In this document: piece by piece, positions 23,427-35,001 of the stretch
Numbering within the stretch: the stretch's first letter is position 1
Layout: the number at the start of each line of letters is the position of its first letter
Source of the DNA: Tenodera sinensis
Taxonomy: Eukaryota > Arthropoda > Insecta > Mantodea > Mantidae
Assembly (NCBI GenBank): GCA_030765045.1
Contig: CM060963.1
Coordinates: 117,538,735-117,602,734 of the forward strand
DNA: 64,000 nt
Direction of reading: 5' to 3'
Position numbers and translations under genes: made by a program
The notes under the pieces: model-generated
The model's database searches: none
What the model was told of the DNA's origin: nothing
Seen by the model: the letters and a program-made list of their open reading frames with translations, nothing else

Positions 23427-24318
23427 ATGCGTATATTTTGCAGTGTAGCTGGCCGTAAAAGCAATTACATATCACAGCATGAAATATTAGTACATTTTTC
23501 TTACCAAAAGATGAGGAACCTAAGTGGCTGAGAAGCATTCCTATAGACTTTATAGGGGTGAGCAAACGTATTATCAGTGGGAAGCACTTTCCTGAAGGGA
23601 GTGTGATATCAACACAGGCATCTGTAGTTGATGGGAAAATAAAAGCTTTTCCAAGATTCTACCCTAACCTTCAATATTTCCTAATCTACCGGAGTATTTG
23701 TCAAGGTAAGGTCCATTATGCAGAAGGTTAATAGATGCAGAAGAAGAAAATTTAAACAAAGCAAATGCAGAAAGCTTAAATGAGTTTAAAATATATGCTG
23801 AATAACAAGTTCTGTGATGCAATATTTCCTGAGTGAAAAAGATGGACAGTGGACTAGCATTATGGCATAAGAGAGATTAGTTACGCGCTTTATGAATGTT
23901 AATAATGACATCTAAATATTCTTGGTTCAGTGTATGTTATGAGTGATCTCAGTGCTTACAATAAATAATTACAAGATACCACAACATAAGTTCCCAAAGG
24001 ACTGCAAAATAGTAACCAAAAAGAGTACTCTTGATGAAATGTTTAGCTTTCAAGAGCCCCTTGTACAAAATTAGGATATGAATAAGGAACTTGTAGTGCA
24101 TAATACATTAATTATGTTAAAGAATATCTTTTCTAGTGAATCATCTCCTCAGTTACAGTTTATTACAGGGTAAATAAAACTGGTAAAGATAAAAGGTAAT
24201 GCTCATAGGTATGGCAGCTTGTAGCTTGTATATACGAGTATGTATCTCCATGCTACATCTACATGTGTTGCTCTGTAAAACTACATATTTATATTTACTT
24301 ACCACATTCATGTACTCC

Positions 24319-25616
24319 TGAGACTCGGAGAGGAGGAAGCATGGTAAAGAAGAAGCATCGCCGGAATACGCCGACCACACCAGCATTGGCCGCTGATTCC
24401 GCAGCTACCAATCCGACGCAGAACGCCGCTACTTGCAACGCGCCACCTCAAGACAACGCCACCGCCACCGAACCTCCTGTAACCAACCCACGGTACGTCT
24501 CAGGAGAGACCACTACACCGGGCAGATTTGCTGTCCGCTCTACCCGAGGCACAGAGACCACGCCGCATCACAACCTCTGCAGTCTCAACCTCCTCAGCCT
24601 CCACAACCACCAGCGCAGTCTACGCAGCAACAAAGACCGAACTTCACATACGCCGCCGCCACAGCTGAAACACAACTGCCCAGTAAGAACGTTCAGCACC
24701 CTTGCTCTGAGGTTTATAGCCTCAGCCAACGACTTGGCAGTATCGAAGACTCACTTCAACAACTGACCACCACCGTCTCCACTTTCATTAACACCGCCGC
24801 CAACATCATCTCCGAACTTCACCTAAAGGAACCTGTGGACGCTCTACGCACTGAAGTCCGAACGCTGAAACACCAAGGAAGACCAACAACAAGAGGCTTG
24901 CTGGGCTAAAACGTATATTGATTCACCATACTACTGGATTCATCGCTGCCGCGAGGCTTCTTAACGAACTTTGAACGGCAGTGATTGAATTGGACAATAC
25001 CGAAGTTCTCGAATCCGTCCAGCGGAAGCTTACTCGGATCGAGAACATCGCGAACAGCACCACTCCAACAACACACGAAACAGGATCTCAAACAGAGGTA
25101 CTCCACTTCGAGCCACAACCCCAGCTGACAAAACATCACGAACAACCACAACACCAACTTCAACAGCCTCACACTTCCGCACATACGTCCAGTCCTCTAC
25201 AACAGGCATCACCGCAGCGTAGAGAATATTCAACAAACGGCTTCTACAGTCATGGACGTTCGCCTTGTGATGAGATCTGCGACTACATGCGCTGTAGCGG
25301 CGTCACTCCGAATGCCTACAACTATAGACGCTCACCTAAATGACCCTGAAACCAACTATTCTACGCCGAACTCCCCGTGTGTGCCAGTCAGGGCCTTGGT
25401 CATGACTGTCACCCGGCCAACCCTTCATGTTACCGGTAATTTAATTTACCGGACAATTACCTGACTATCGGGGGTGCTCAGCGGAACCTCGTTACAACGC
25501 CACACTTCTCCCAATTCTTCCCGTGAAATTTCCTTACATCTCCCACACTCCCGGCGAAATAAGCCACTCTTTTATCTCCAACTCTCTATCTGTCTCCCCT
25601 TTAATTAAAAAAAAAA
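24319..25616 (+). mobile_element. Half-LINE: poly(A) retroposon encoding only an ORF1-like protein
   Basis: The 1298-bp insert is flanked by an 11-bp duplication TCATGTACTCC (24308-24318; 25617-25627) and ends in an A-rich tail (25603-25616). It interrupts the P-like transposase. It begins with a short leader and then a gag-like ORF (24341 on). No endonuclease or reverse transcriptase sequence lies between ORF1 and the tail, so it must have been mobilised in trans. It is CA-rich and GC-richer than the host gene relic around it. Mammalian HAL1 elements have the same 'ORF1 + poly(A)' form. Confidence 0.85.
24341..25520 (+). pseudogene. ORF1-like (gag) protein of the half-LINE, frameshifted
   Basis: The ATG at 24341 follows a short leader: MVKKKHRRNTPTTPALAADS, Thr/Ala/Pro-rich. 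After a shift, 24433-24909 carries a Gln/Pro tract and 'RPNFTYAAATAETQ', the SYA-like signature of Jockey-type ORF1. A probable coiled coil follows (LSQRLGSIEDSLQQLTTTVS). 24981-25343 continues with 'VLESVQRKLTRIENIAN' and a Gln/His-rich part ending 'GRSPCDEICDYMRC'. Near 25380-25480 remnants of CCHC knuckles are visible ('CASQGLGHDCHPANPSC' in a third frame). At least three shifts. Function in the family: RNA binding. The MVKK start resembles ORF1 of the LINE at 13866. Confidence 0.65.
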
Positions 25617-26749
25617 TCATGTACTCCGCAAAACTTATTGGTACGTTTGACTTTCATTCTTTCAGTGCAGATAAAAGCATAGGTTACCTGAATGTTAACA
25701 CTAGTAAATGTAGTTCTGGATGAGGTTTACGTTGGGCCTAGACTCACATTCAAAGGGGTTACAATTTATGGTGCTAACAAAAATTATGCCTCAAATGAGG
25801 CAAAAGCTGTACAAGTATTTATGATTACAAGTGTGTTTTCAAAATACATTGTACCAGTCCAGGGCTTAACATTTTAACGGTCAAAAGTCTATGTTGCATA
25901 CAATTAACGAAGTAGGGAAAATTGCATTTTTTGTGTTGTCTTCAGTAGCAGATAATGCTGTAAACAGGAAAACCCATGAATTGCTAAATCCTGCTGGCAT
26001 TTTACACCCATGCATTGAACATCCAGTAAGCAAAACTAGAAAGCTCTTTATGCTTTTTGACACTATTCACGTATTTGTAACAACTGGATTACTAAACAGG
26101 AAAGAATTTTGAAGTTTTCTTATTTCAATAACTTGAACGCCTCGTAATTGCATATTTGCAGTACCTAGAGTTAATGTATAAAAATAAATTAATAGTTAAA
26201 TATTCTTACTTACTGTCTCGTAAGTCTTGAACCGCTCTAACATTCAAAGAGTATCGGGTATTTGATGAGAGAAATATTGCTGCTCTTAAATGTTGGTCTT
26301 CTATGGATACAGTGTTTTCAAGTTTAAACATATAGCATCTTCGTACATATTGTTTGTAATTGGAGGGACATTTTGAATGTTAAAAGTACCTTCTTTTAAA
26401 GGAAAACTATTATGCAATACATGCAGAGAATCTATTAGAAGAAATAGTTCAGTACAACCAAAAGTTTTTTAAAAAAGGTCTCTTTGGTTAAAGTTTTGGA
26501 GACAGACTTCACCTAGTTCTCAAGCATTAAGTTCTCAAACTTTTCAATCATGATTACCACATGGGATGCCATTTTAATATTAATCCCATATGTATTTGAA
26601 CATTACAAAATTGATTACTTACTGATGAGTAAATTTAAAAGTGATAGCTTGGAAAGACGTTTCAGTATGTAACGACAGCTTAGTGGAGCAAATTATTACA
26701 TTAGTTTTATGCAACTTCTTGAAAGTGAAAGAAATTTGCTTTTATATGC

Positions 26750-28600
26750 ATAATTTATGTCAAAGGTGAAGTAGAGAAAGTCATGTGACTGAAACTTCAG
26801 ATTTTATCCGTGTGGTACTCCTCAAATTATTCTGGATTATAGTTATAAATGTCCCTTTTTATATTTATATAAAGTCACCTATGTTGAAATGAAGCCGTAA
26901 TAATTACTTTACTAGCAACTATTGCTAGATTGTACACCTCCTTAAAAATGCTTTACATGTAAGTTTCTTTGGCGTTTAAAACTGATATACCTTTCTATTT
27001 GCTTTTATGTACCTTCTGTAATACGAGTACTAACACTGAATTCATTATATGTTTCACTTTATAAAACACATAGCACTAACATATCACTAATGAATACAAG
27101 TAGTCTTTATTTCTCTTTGGCTTTTTCAAAAGTTAACTGACTTCATCTAAATATTAGCCATAAAATAGGTATCATAACATAAACGAATTCCTCATTCCCT
27201 AGATTAGTTGCAGTGCCAATATATAAATAGGATGAATATATAAATCTAAATTAAAATGTATGAATGTTATTCTAAGTTGTTAATTTTAAATCGCTATTAA
27301 TATCAAATAGTATTAAATAAATGAATTATCAATTCTTTCGTGGAATACTCTAAACTAATAACACTCGAAGTTTTTATATTTGAGATAATTTCCTTGCGCT
27401 TCGCTCTCGCAAAATTATCATAAGTAATGCTATGAGTGATTGTCAAATTATCGAAAAATTCTCGAGTCATAAAGTGACGAGAGAATTTATCTTAAGAATT
27501 TGACAATCGTGAGTTGCCTTTATTAAGATTGTTTCACGAATTATACATAATATAGTCTGTGAATTGTTATTTAAATGCTGTATTGTAACTACTAACTTCT
27601 TAAAAGAAACATGTAGCAGGCATACATACATCAGCGTCCCTTGACACGGCCTACAAGATTCTCATATTGATACTGCAATGCCATAAGTTGGAGTATCTGC
27701 TGCTAATTTCTAATTTCATTCAACACAAAAGTTATCGAAGTGATATCAAGCATATTTCCTGTTGTATTCAGTGTTCTGAGGTTTCCCTCTTCGAATTAGT
27801 TCATCTATTTCAGCATTAGCTACTTCGCCGAAATGACAGTCAGCCATATTTAACATTTGAATAGCGGCTCTATTGTGTCAAATTACGTAAGCTGTTGTGC
27901 ATCCGTAGAACAGTGCAGCTAGATTCTCTAACTTCATCACAGTAAGAAAAGTAGAGCAGGTGATAGTGAAATGTGATACATTTTTTGCGAATGTAGACTG
28001 TCTGTCATTGGTTGAAATTTGAAATTGTTATGGACATGATTGGTTGCTTTCAATCAAGTCACATGTGAGTGGAACAGTCGTCATATGAAACCCTCTACTG
28101 GTGGTACTACAGATAGTTTTGTAAAGCTAAATGTAATTGTAATATAGCCTTGCATCTGCTACACGAAAACAAAGATGAAGCAACTATTCATCTAGCTTCA
28201 TTCACTATAATACTGCTACACAATAATTAATGATCTCTACCTACTATTTTTATTTTTGTAATGTATCTATACTACTTCTCCTTCTTTTATATAAGCTTAT
28301 ACATAAACATAAAATTACAAAGGAGTGAATTGTTTTATACTGTTTCCAAAGGTATATAAATATTTTTCTCTATTTCATTTACATCGCTTTGTCATATCCC
28401 GACGGATCTGTTAGGAGATACACATAGGTCGATGTGTGGCGGACAGTCAGGCTCAAGGTCTCATCCCTATGTTTCCGCCTCTGTGACGGCAGATGGCATT
28501 AGGGTGCCATCCAGTCTATCTCTATGTTTTATCTGTGGATATATGGCACAGGATTAACTGTTACTATCTGTTTTTCATTTATACTATTGTTTTAGACTTT
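26750..28600. other. AT-rich DNA, one small palindrome
   Basis: Apart from the palindromic element at 27437-27508 nothing is recognised. 'gtagagaaagtcatgtgac' at 26772 resembles the complement of the family A start, perhaps a scrap. Confidence 0.45.
27437..27508. repeat. Small fold-back repeat
   Basis: 'gattgtcaaatt' at the left pairs with 'aatttgacaatc' at the right. Inner segments with 'attctcgag' and 'cgagagaat' also pair. Just upstream (27380-27422) 'gataattt...aaattatc' forms another short palindrome. This may be a MITE core. Confidence 0.5.
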
Positions 28601-28689
28601 TGGTGGAAATTTGGGTTGTGGTATTAAGTATACAATCTGGTGTTTACCCTTGGCGATTAAGAGAAACCACGGAAAAAACCCAGTGTGGT

Positions 28690-28866
28690 AGGCCCACAGG
28701 ATTTGAAACCGGGACCTCACGAATACGAGCAACACAAGTTACCGCTGTTGTTGTTGTTGTAGTGTTTAACGCCCACTTTTACTACTACGGCACCGCAGGC
28801 GGTGACACTGACGATACATGGAATGAAGATGGAGCACCGGTGGAATGAGATGGCGGGGGAAACCGC
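28690..28866 (-). repeat. SINE fragments with B box and (CAA)n tail
   Basis: 28740-28866 on - ends with 'gcggtgccgtagtagtaaaa', then 'gtgggcgttaaacactacaa' and a (CAA)n run, the same 3' end as the 50-bp insert at 58829. 28690-28735 on - holds 'CCCGGTTTCAAATCC', a tRNA-like B box, from a second, adjoining SINE. Confidence 0.65.
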
Positions 28867-28869
28867 GCT

Positions 28870-30101
28870 GTGAACGGTTGAAAGAAGCATTTGTATAGCA
28901 CAAAATGTTTAACTCGAGCTTTGCGATTCCGTGCAAAACTGGTGTGAAACAGATACATTATGCCAGTAACAGCTATTCTTATTGGCATAAATTCCTGTGG
29001 AGCAGACAAAGAATGTGAGAAAGATGGTTTGTTGACGGAAGCATATATTGTTCACAAAAAGAATCCACATTTGCCGGGTGTATCGTGTTGCAAATTCCTG
29101 TTAAGCCGGAGTGAAGTCGTAAAGCCCAGTCTTAATAGAGACTATAACATTCCTTAGCGGATGTGCACTAAGTTTATAGCAAAACTTGCGGGGAGGGGGA
29201 AGAAACTCGCCCCAAGCGCGGACGGGGAATCGCAATATCCGAATCTGTCGTAGCGAGGGAAAGTTGACAAAACTTTCTCTCGAGAGCCTCTCGAAAACGC
29301 GAACAAAAGAAGAGTCTTAAGGCGAATATCAGAATCCGCGGAATATTACCGACTAGGCACAATTGGTAAAAATTAATTCTCTGGAATGAAATCACTGACG
29401 GAGAAGGGGAAACGGGTTTACCAAAAGACACAAAGCCTGCTCGTTTTGTGTCAAATATTATAAATCAACCAGCGGTAAGAATTTGTGTGGGGAGAGCAAA
29501 CTTTTGTTATGAAAACGAGAAAGTGCATTACTGAGATGCCTGAAATATATTATTTTGTAGCTGTCCAAATCACCAAGTGCCTGTGCTGGCTTTGTAAGAA
29601 AGGATGGCTTATTTCATTCAAGATTTTCTTATCTCATCTTTCTTCCCCTATGAAGAACATTTTACCATTCGAAGTTACGCACTTTTCAAAACATTTATGT
29701 TCAAATTACAAAATATAATTTTAAGGCCCGATTCTAAGCAGATATATTTGAATTTTACCACAAAAGGCGAAAAACTCAGTGGCCTTTAAAATGACATATT
29801 CAAATTTACTTCAGTTAAATACTTCCACTTCCAAGCCCTCCGTTGGTTTTTACGTAGATAGATAATGCCAGTTATTTCGTATAAATTAATTTGAATGGGT
29901 TTGCTAATCAAGTCACAGAATAAAACCAGTTTTAAGGAAAGATTCTTTTTCAGGCATACATAGGGTCCTCATATATTAAGTTCTCTTAATACCTTAATCA
30001 TAAATATAAAATTTGCTGAATATCTTGAACTCCATTTGTGGACAAAGCTTAGGTACTTCCAAGTTTTTTTCTTATCAGAACATTCAAAAGAATAATTGAA
30101 A
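28870..30101. other. Unassigned DNA
   Basis: 29380-29465 reads in one frame 'ITDGEGETGLPKDTKPARF' and ends at 'ccagcg|gtaaga', a possible splice donor. No matching acceptor or domain was found, so I do not call an exon. The rest is AT-rich. Confidence 0.35.
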
Positions 30102-30109
30102 TAGAAATA

Positions 30110-30776
30110 TAATCTGTTGCACTCATATGAGTTTCTCTACTCTTGTACCAACCATTCGTAAAAACTCTTATTCCTATATCTTCCTCGTGTTAGTTGAGAT
30201 AAACATTTGTACAAATTATCTTATTGCTTATTTCCTTGCAGGTCAAGGGGAATATTAGAATACAGTAGACTTTGTGCGATAGTCAAATCTTTTAAAGCTT
30301 TAAAATTCCGTCCTCTTTGCACGGCTAACATAAAAAATAAATAACGATGTTCCATTCCACGAAAGAAAGTTTTGCAAAACTCACGAATAACAAGAAATAT
30401 CCCCGAAAGGATCACTCTACAAACTTACTTGTTTTAGCAAGATCTACTTTTTTTGTATAGTAAGATTTGATCTATCTCTTACGGTATATCAGTTATACAA
30501 GTCATCCAGAGTAAACAGGACTACAAGGACTCTGTCCAGAAAATTCAAAATATACATTTCATTTCCCATAAAAAATGTCTTAAGCATAAGGCATTTTAAT
30601 CAAAATCGTTAGTCGTTTTCGAGAAAATCAAAATTGTTGTAACATTTTCTATGCAAAGGGGAGTTTAGGATGGAGGAATTTTCTTCAAATTCTTCGTGCT
30701 GCATCCTTGAAAGATATTAAACTTAAATACCAACTTTGGTTTTCGACCAACTTTTTGTTTTTGTTTTCCACAGACT

Positions 30777-30857
<81 letters not shown>

Positions 30858-30980
30858 CTTTTTCTAAAAATGCTTCGTTTTATTCAGGGGGTGCCAAAAC
30901 ATATTTCCTGTGAAAACTCGACATCGAATTTTTGGGTGGAATACAATACTTCCTCTGATCACTATACGTAGTAGAGAAAG
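30110..30980 (+). repeat. Repeat family A, full copy with expanded (CA)n
   Basis: Starts 'taatctgttgcactcatatg' and ends 'gtagtagagaaag'. It is flanked by TAGAAATA at 30102-30109 and 30981-30988, an 8-bp target duplication. The layout matches the copies at 39.3, 41.4 and 59.8 kb, except that the short 'gactgacacacagacacac' spacer has grown into a long pure (CA)n. No coding capacity. Confidence 0.75.
30779..30856. repeat. (CA)n microsatellite
   Basis: About 39 perfect CA units inside family A. Other copies have only a few GACA/CACA units at this place, so it is a local expansion. Confidence 0.95.
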
Positions 30981-30988
30981 TAGAAATA

Positions 30989-31595
30989 ATCCACAGAAAC
31001 AAAACAGAATCGCGGGTTGATAAAGACTGCCTTTGTTTATGTCCATAAATTCTGGTTATTAGTACGCCAAAATGGTTTTCATCTCTTATCTGTTTTTACA
31101 TAGTTTACCTTTAACTTTACTGTTTTATTTTTTGTTTTGTGCCACCTGTGAGTAAATAATCATGAGTATTGTGGTTTCTACTTGGATTTCAAAATTGCCT
31201 AACTTAACATGGCGTCTAACAGTAAGTCTCCAGTTAGTTATGCTCAAGCATCCCAGAGTAGCAGATGATCTTATAACCAAACTTAAGACAGCTAGAGTAG
31301 TAGGTTAGGAGTTTCCAATTATACCATTGTTATCCCGCAACAAGAGGCTAATTTTGTGTAATGTCTGCCTCTGCATTCCTCATTATGCCTACATACTGAA
31401 GAACTAACTACTGTCATTTGAAATATAAACCGTTTCGCCATGTCTTTCTTAAGAGTGGGCTTCACTTAACCAAGACTGACTCACATGTTCAGTTTTCACC
31501 GGCAAACTTTCAGTGCCGGAAGATTAACAGCAGCTTCCTGAATCATTTCAGGTGCTAGCAGGTAGATAATCTATCTTTCTGTATACAGTATAATA
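30989..31595. other. AT-rich DNA, nothing recognised
   Basis: No motif-bearing frame or repeat was seen. Confidence 0.5.
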
Positions 31596-31599
31596 TTAT

Positions 31600-32164
31600 T
31601 GCGACGCTGGGCTCAGCGCACAACAAAGAACGGATGAGGCCAAGCTACCACAGCACACACCAACCTGGCGAACAAAGGCCAAGCTTCCCCACAGCACTCA
31701 CGTGAGCGAACACGTGATTGACAACTCTTAAATAAAAAGGGGTTTTCTCCGGAGCCTTAATGTAAGATTTGACTGCGTCACCGGCGGTGTGTTTGTGGAG
31801 ATCGAGAAAAGTTGTGTGACGTCACCCCCTCAATATACGGAGGCGAGGAAACAGCAGAGTGAGTTGGTGAGTTACAGTTACAGACACGATCGGTCAGTGT
31901 ATCAGCTGGGCGTGTGCGTCGTGAAAAAGATTAAACGGGCGTCGAGTGATTGTAACTTCGTAGTTAGTGTACGAGAGACAGAGAAAGTGAAACAAGGCAC
32001 TGAAAAGATTAAGCAAGTTACGAGAAGTAAAAGTAGTGAGTTATGATAGCACGAAAGACTGTAGACTGTGTTAACGACGAGAGGAAAACTGTATATGTGA
32101 CACAATTTTAGAACACAATGAAGTAATAGAAAAGTAACTGGACTGAATTTTGTAATTTGTCACA
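31600..32164 (+). mobile_element. Solo LTR of family L, + strand, TTAT duplication
   Basis: 565 bp, TGCGACGCTGGG...TTTGTCACA, flanked by TTAT (31596-31599 and 32165-32168). A TATA-like 'AAATAAAAAGG' lies at about 31730-31740, with CACGTG E-box sequences just before it. It is homologous to the LTRs at 19471 and 21913 (both -). The 85-codon frame 31789-32046 lies wholly in the LTR and is not a gene. Confidence 0.88.
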
Positions 32165-32168
32165 TTAT

Positions 32169-32555
32169 GTATCCTCTGATATTCCCATCTATTCTAATGC
32201 AATCACCAAGGCCATATAGCAAAAGAGCGTCCCTATACGAATAAACGGGATTCAAATCCATTCACACCCAGCAACAATGCAACAATGCATAATAAAGTTT
32301 ACCTCTAGTACCCACGTCTAACACAGTTGTATCCAGTAATACTTCAATTATTCAAAACAATGTAACCCTCCATCTCCCGCATCTTTGATACTGCAACAAA
32401 GTAAAACAAGAATCCCCTCCGACCAACTACGATTAATACAAATGACATTAACAGTGTTTCAAAATTCACTTTACGTTCTCCTTAATCCTTCAAACTAACC
32501 AATATTTCGGATACCAATTACAACATCGCCAGTCATTGCGACTGACAAAAAAAAC
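32169..32555. other. AT-rich DNA, nothing recognised
   Basis: No repeat or coding motif. Confidence 0.45.
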
Positions 32556-32960
32556 ACAATTGGAAAGGGTAGAGTGAGACTGAAAAATTGAATGCCATGG
32601 CCGGTCATGGCATTACGTCCAACACACGGCTATTAGGTGGAAAAACATTAATTACATTAATTGACCTTATATTGGTTAAACTAGAAACCCTGGAATTAAG
32701 TACTTACAACGCTGTAAGTCGCCATCAAAGTAAACAGAGATCTCCTTGTGTGGTTTACCGGGAATAATGCGAGTAAGTTGAGGAATTTAATCTCATATTG
32801 GCACGTTGGCCATGATAGCTTTGTGGTTAGAGCAGCCGGACGGTAACCGGTAAATCCGTAGTTCAAATCCCGGTCATAGCATTCAACTTTTAGTCTCACT
32901 CTACCCTTTCCAATCACGTCCTACACACGGCTATTGTGTGTAAAAACATTAACTATAATA
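32556..32960. repeat. Pair of tRNA-derived SINE segments
   Basis: 32810-32890 on + resembles a tRNA: A box 'TAGCTTTGTGGTTAGAGCAG' and B box 'GTAGTTCAAATCCCGG'. Its tail ('tagtctcactctaccctttc', then 'cacggctattgtgtgtaaaa' and 'acattaa', 32890-32950) recurs at 32556-32660. There the first block is inverted ('gaaagggtagagtgagact') and 'cacacggctattaggtggaa' plus 'aaacattaa' is direct. The segment is thus a rearranged double insertion. Confidence 0.6.
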
Positions 32961-33928
32961 AAACTCAATTTAACAAATCGTACCGCAAAAATGAAGTGAC
33001 CATTGCCATTCTACCACTCAATCGTTGCTATAAATGTTCGTTTTCCTTAGCTACAACTGAGAAAGAAACCACGATTTGAGATGTTTCTGTTTCAAAAAGG
33101 GTCACCGAGGAACCAGTGAAAATAAAGTAAAATAAACAAAGATTACAAAATTCAGATAATCTGTATGAAAGTACACGGAATAATACCAATACAATGATTA
33201 AATCAGAAACAAAGATGTTCCCTTATCAATAAACCAGATCTTTGGAACCAAGACTCTCCAAATATCACTGACGTTTCTGAAGATCTCACAGATGCTCTAC
33301 CAGCCGCAGCAACAATGTCGATGTGACCAATCAACTCTAACTAGCAAAGGCATTAAAAGTCAATATTTAAAAGGTACTTCGAAGATACAACCATAATGGA
33401 TCTATATCAATGGAATCGCAGCTGATTTTATGCAACAAAAGTCTACTTAGAGCTTGTTATCAATGATTACAGACTAACTGAAGCTGAAGTAAATTGCACT
33501 CTTCAGGTTGTGGAAAAATATTTGAAACCTAGAATTGTGGACCACTGATACAAATAGTGGAAATGTACATCCTCAAAATTACAACTTATTAGGAAATTTA
33601 TTACAGAACTGGCTATATCAAACTTTGCTTTCCGAATGACACAAGAAGTTCTGCCACTTCAATCTCAGCCATGGTTATTTGATAAAGAAACCAACATAAG
33701 ACCCATGTCCGAAATATTCATCTCAAGCAGCTCACCTTATCCTCAAGTGCCGTGCTTAACTGAACAATATAAGGGACTCAAACCTCAAGAGTGACCTGTA
33801 CTCCATGTTTAACACAGCCGAATCACACAGAAAAGTTACCAAGTTAATGGAAATTCCATAACTGTTGTGTTTTTTATATTATTTTACGTGTTGAAGCCAG
33901 ATTTTTACACTAATGTAACTGTTTATCA
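32961..33928. other. AT-rich DNA, nothing recognised
   Basis: No domain-bearing frame. Confidence 0.45.
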
Positions 33929-34186
33929 ATGTACCCTCGCGGACCAAAAAAATTAGTCATGTCAGAAACGCCAAACTCGTCGTAAGTCCTACAAGGCACA
34001 GCATCTTGTTTACACCATACGCAATACAACTGTGCAGCGGCAGCAGCAGGTTGTCACAAGTTCCAAATGTTAATATTACTAACCCATATTATCAATCAAG
34101 GCGCTGTGCCGTGTAGGACTTTAACGAATTTGCGGTACGAGACATAATAATATTTTTTTTTTTTTTTTTGGTCCATGGGTGTACAT
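33929..34186. mobile_element. MITE with terminal inverted repeats
   Basis: Ends 'atgtaccctcgcggaccaaa' and (complement) 'atgtacacccatggaccaaa' are inverted. Pairing extends inward through 'aaagtcctacacggcacagc' against 'gtaagtcctacaaggcacagc'. About 258 bp, non-coding. The right arm has an expanded poly(T) of about 18. Target duplication not resolved. Confidence 0.75.
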
Positions 34187-34469
34187 ATACTGTATTCCAC
34201 TGTTAACAAAGTTCAAATTGTTGCGTTTATGATCAAGGTTCTAATACACTTGTTTAAGTGTTGTATATACATTGTTTTTTGTCACGTAAGAATTTTATTG
34301 TGGTCATGAGAACCTTTGTTGTTCTTAGGCAACCTTAAGCACATAAATAAGTAAACAGCTCAGTTGTTAATAATATTCATGACCAATCATAACAGTGCGG
34401 CCTTCTGATTCACAACAAACTGCAACCATATGCCACTGCCTGTCCTATATGTTCACGGAATCCAGGCAT
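34187..34469. other. AT-rich spacer
   Basis: Nothing recognised. Confidence 0.4.
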
Positions 34470-34985
34470 AAGCCGCAGAGTCAGAGAGTATTTTGACACT
34501 TAGTTGTCTCTGCTATAAGCGGCATTGGATCTTCGACTATTCTCGCACTTTACAATATGATATCGATCACACTTTTCGGAACATAAAACAGAGATACAGA
34601 GTCACTTGGGTCGTAGAAAGTCTTATTGGAACAGACCTTGTGGTAGAAGCCATTAATTGCCAATCTTGTAGTAGTCACATGCCGCATTCCGTACTTCGTG
34701 TGCGTCCAGTCTTGCATCGCGTCCTTGTGTATGGTCTCGAATCAGTGAGGGAACATCTCACACACAAACAATTGGAATAAAAGATAGAAAGAGTAAAAAC
34801 CAGATTCCTCAAGATAGTTTTGGGAGTTTCACAGAATTCCAGATCACGACTAGCATATGAACTTGCCAAGGACACATTCTTAATAGAAGATCTGCGGTAA
34901 GCACTACTGCTGCCAACTACGAAAGACTACAAGAAGCTTCTACAAGACCTACAAAAGAAAAAAAGAAATTTCTGATTTTGACATT
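34470..34985 (+). pseudogene. LINE reverse transcriptase C-terminal remnant
   Basis: The frame 34493-34780 ends 'VLVYGLESVREHLTHKQLE', and after a stop the strand continues 'RVKTRFLKIVLGVSQNSRS' and RLAYELAKDTFLIEDLR. This order ('YG.E...EHLT...L', 'VKxRFLKxxLGxSxxxxSRL.YELA..TFLIEDL') is what I associate with the thumb/C-terminal part of an insect LINE polymerase. No catalytic block is present. The clade is not assignable. The 49-bp satellite begins immediately downstream. Confidence 0.45.
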
Positions 34986-35001
34986 CAGTTGTAGACACTC
35001 G

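Larger units (their letters stand above)
23427..26745 (+). pseudogene. P-element-like (THAP) transposase gene, dead and interrupted
   Basis: From the ATG at 23427: 'MRIFCSVAGRKSNY', then 'FPKDEEPKWLRSIPIDF' and GKHFPEGS, the layout of a THAP DNA-binding domain. Two of its zinc ligands are lost (R for the second Cys; no Cys before KHF). After the inserted retroposon (24319-25616) come 'YVGPRLTFKGVTIYG', 'VQVFMITSVFSKYIVPV', 'DNAVNRKTHELL' and 'LFMLFDTIHVF', the RNase-H-like core of P-type transposases. The C-terminus 'LERRFSM.RQLSGANYYIS' plus 'FMQLLESERN' ends near 26745. A stop replaces Tyr in the 'YRQLSG' motif and several shifts occur. It once bound and cut its own transposon ends. Terminal repeats were not found. 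Confidence 0.8.

Noticed and set aside
29380..29470. Possible exon end 'NQPA|gtaaga'
   Set aside because: No acceptor, no domain, and the alternative frames look equally plausible.
31789..32046. 85-codon ORF starting MFVEIEKSCV
   Set aside because: Lies completely inside the solo LTR; the homologous LTRs do not keep it open.
32810..32890. A true tRNA gene
   Set aside because: A and B boxes are present but the acceptor and anticodon stems do not pair and SINE tail sequence follows.
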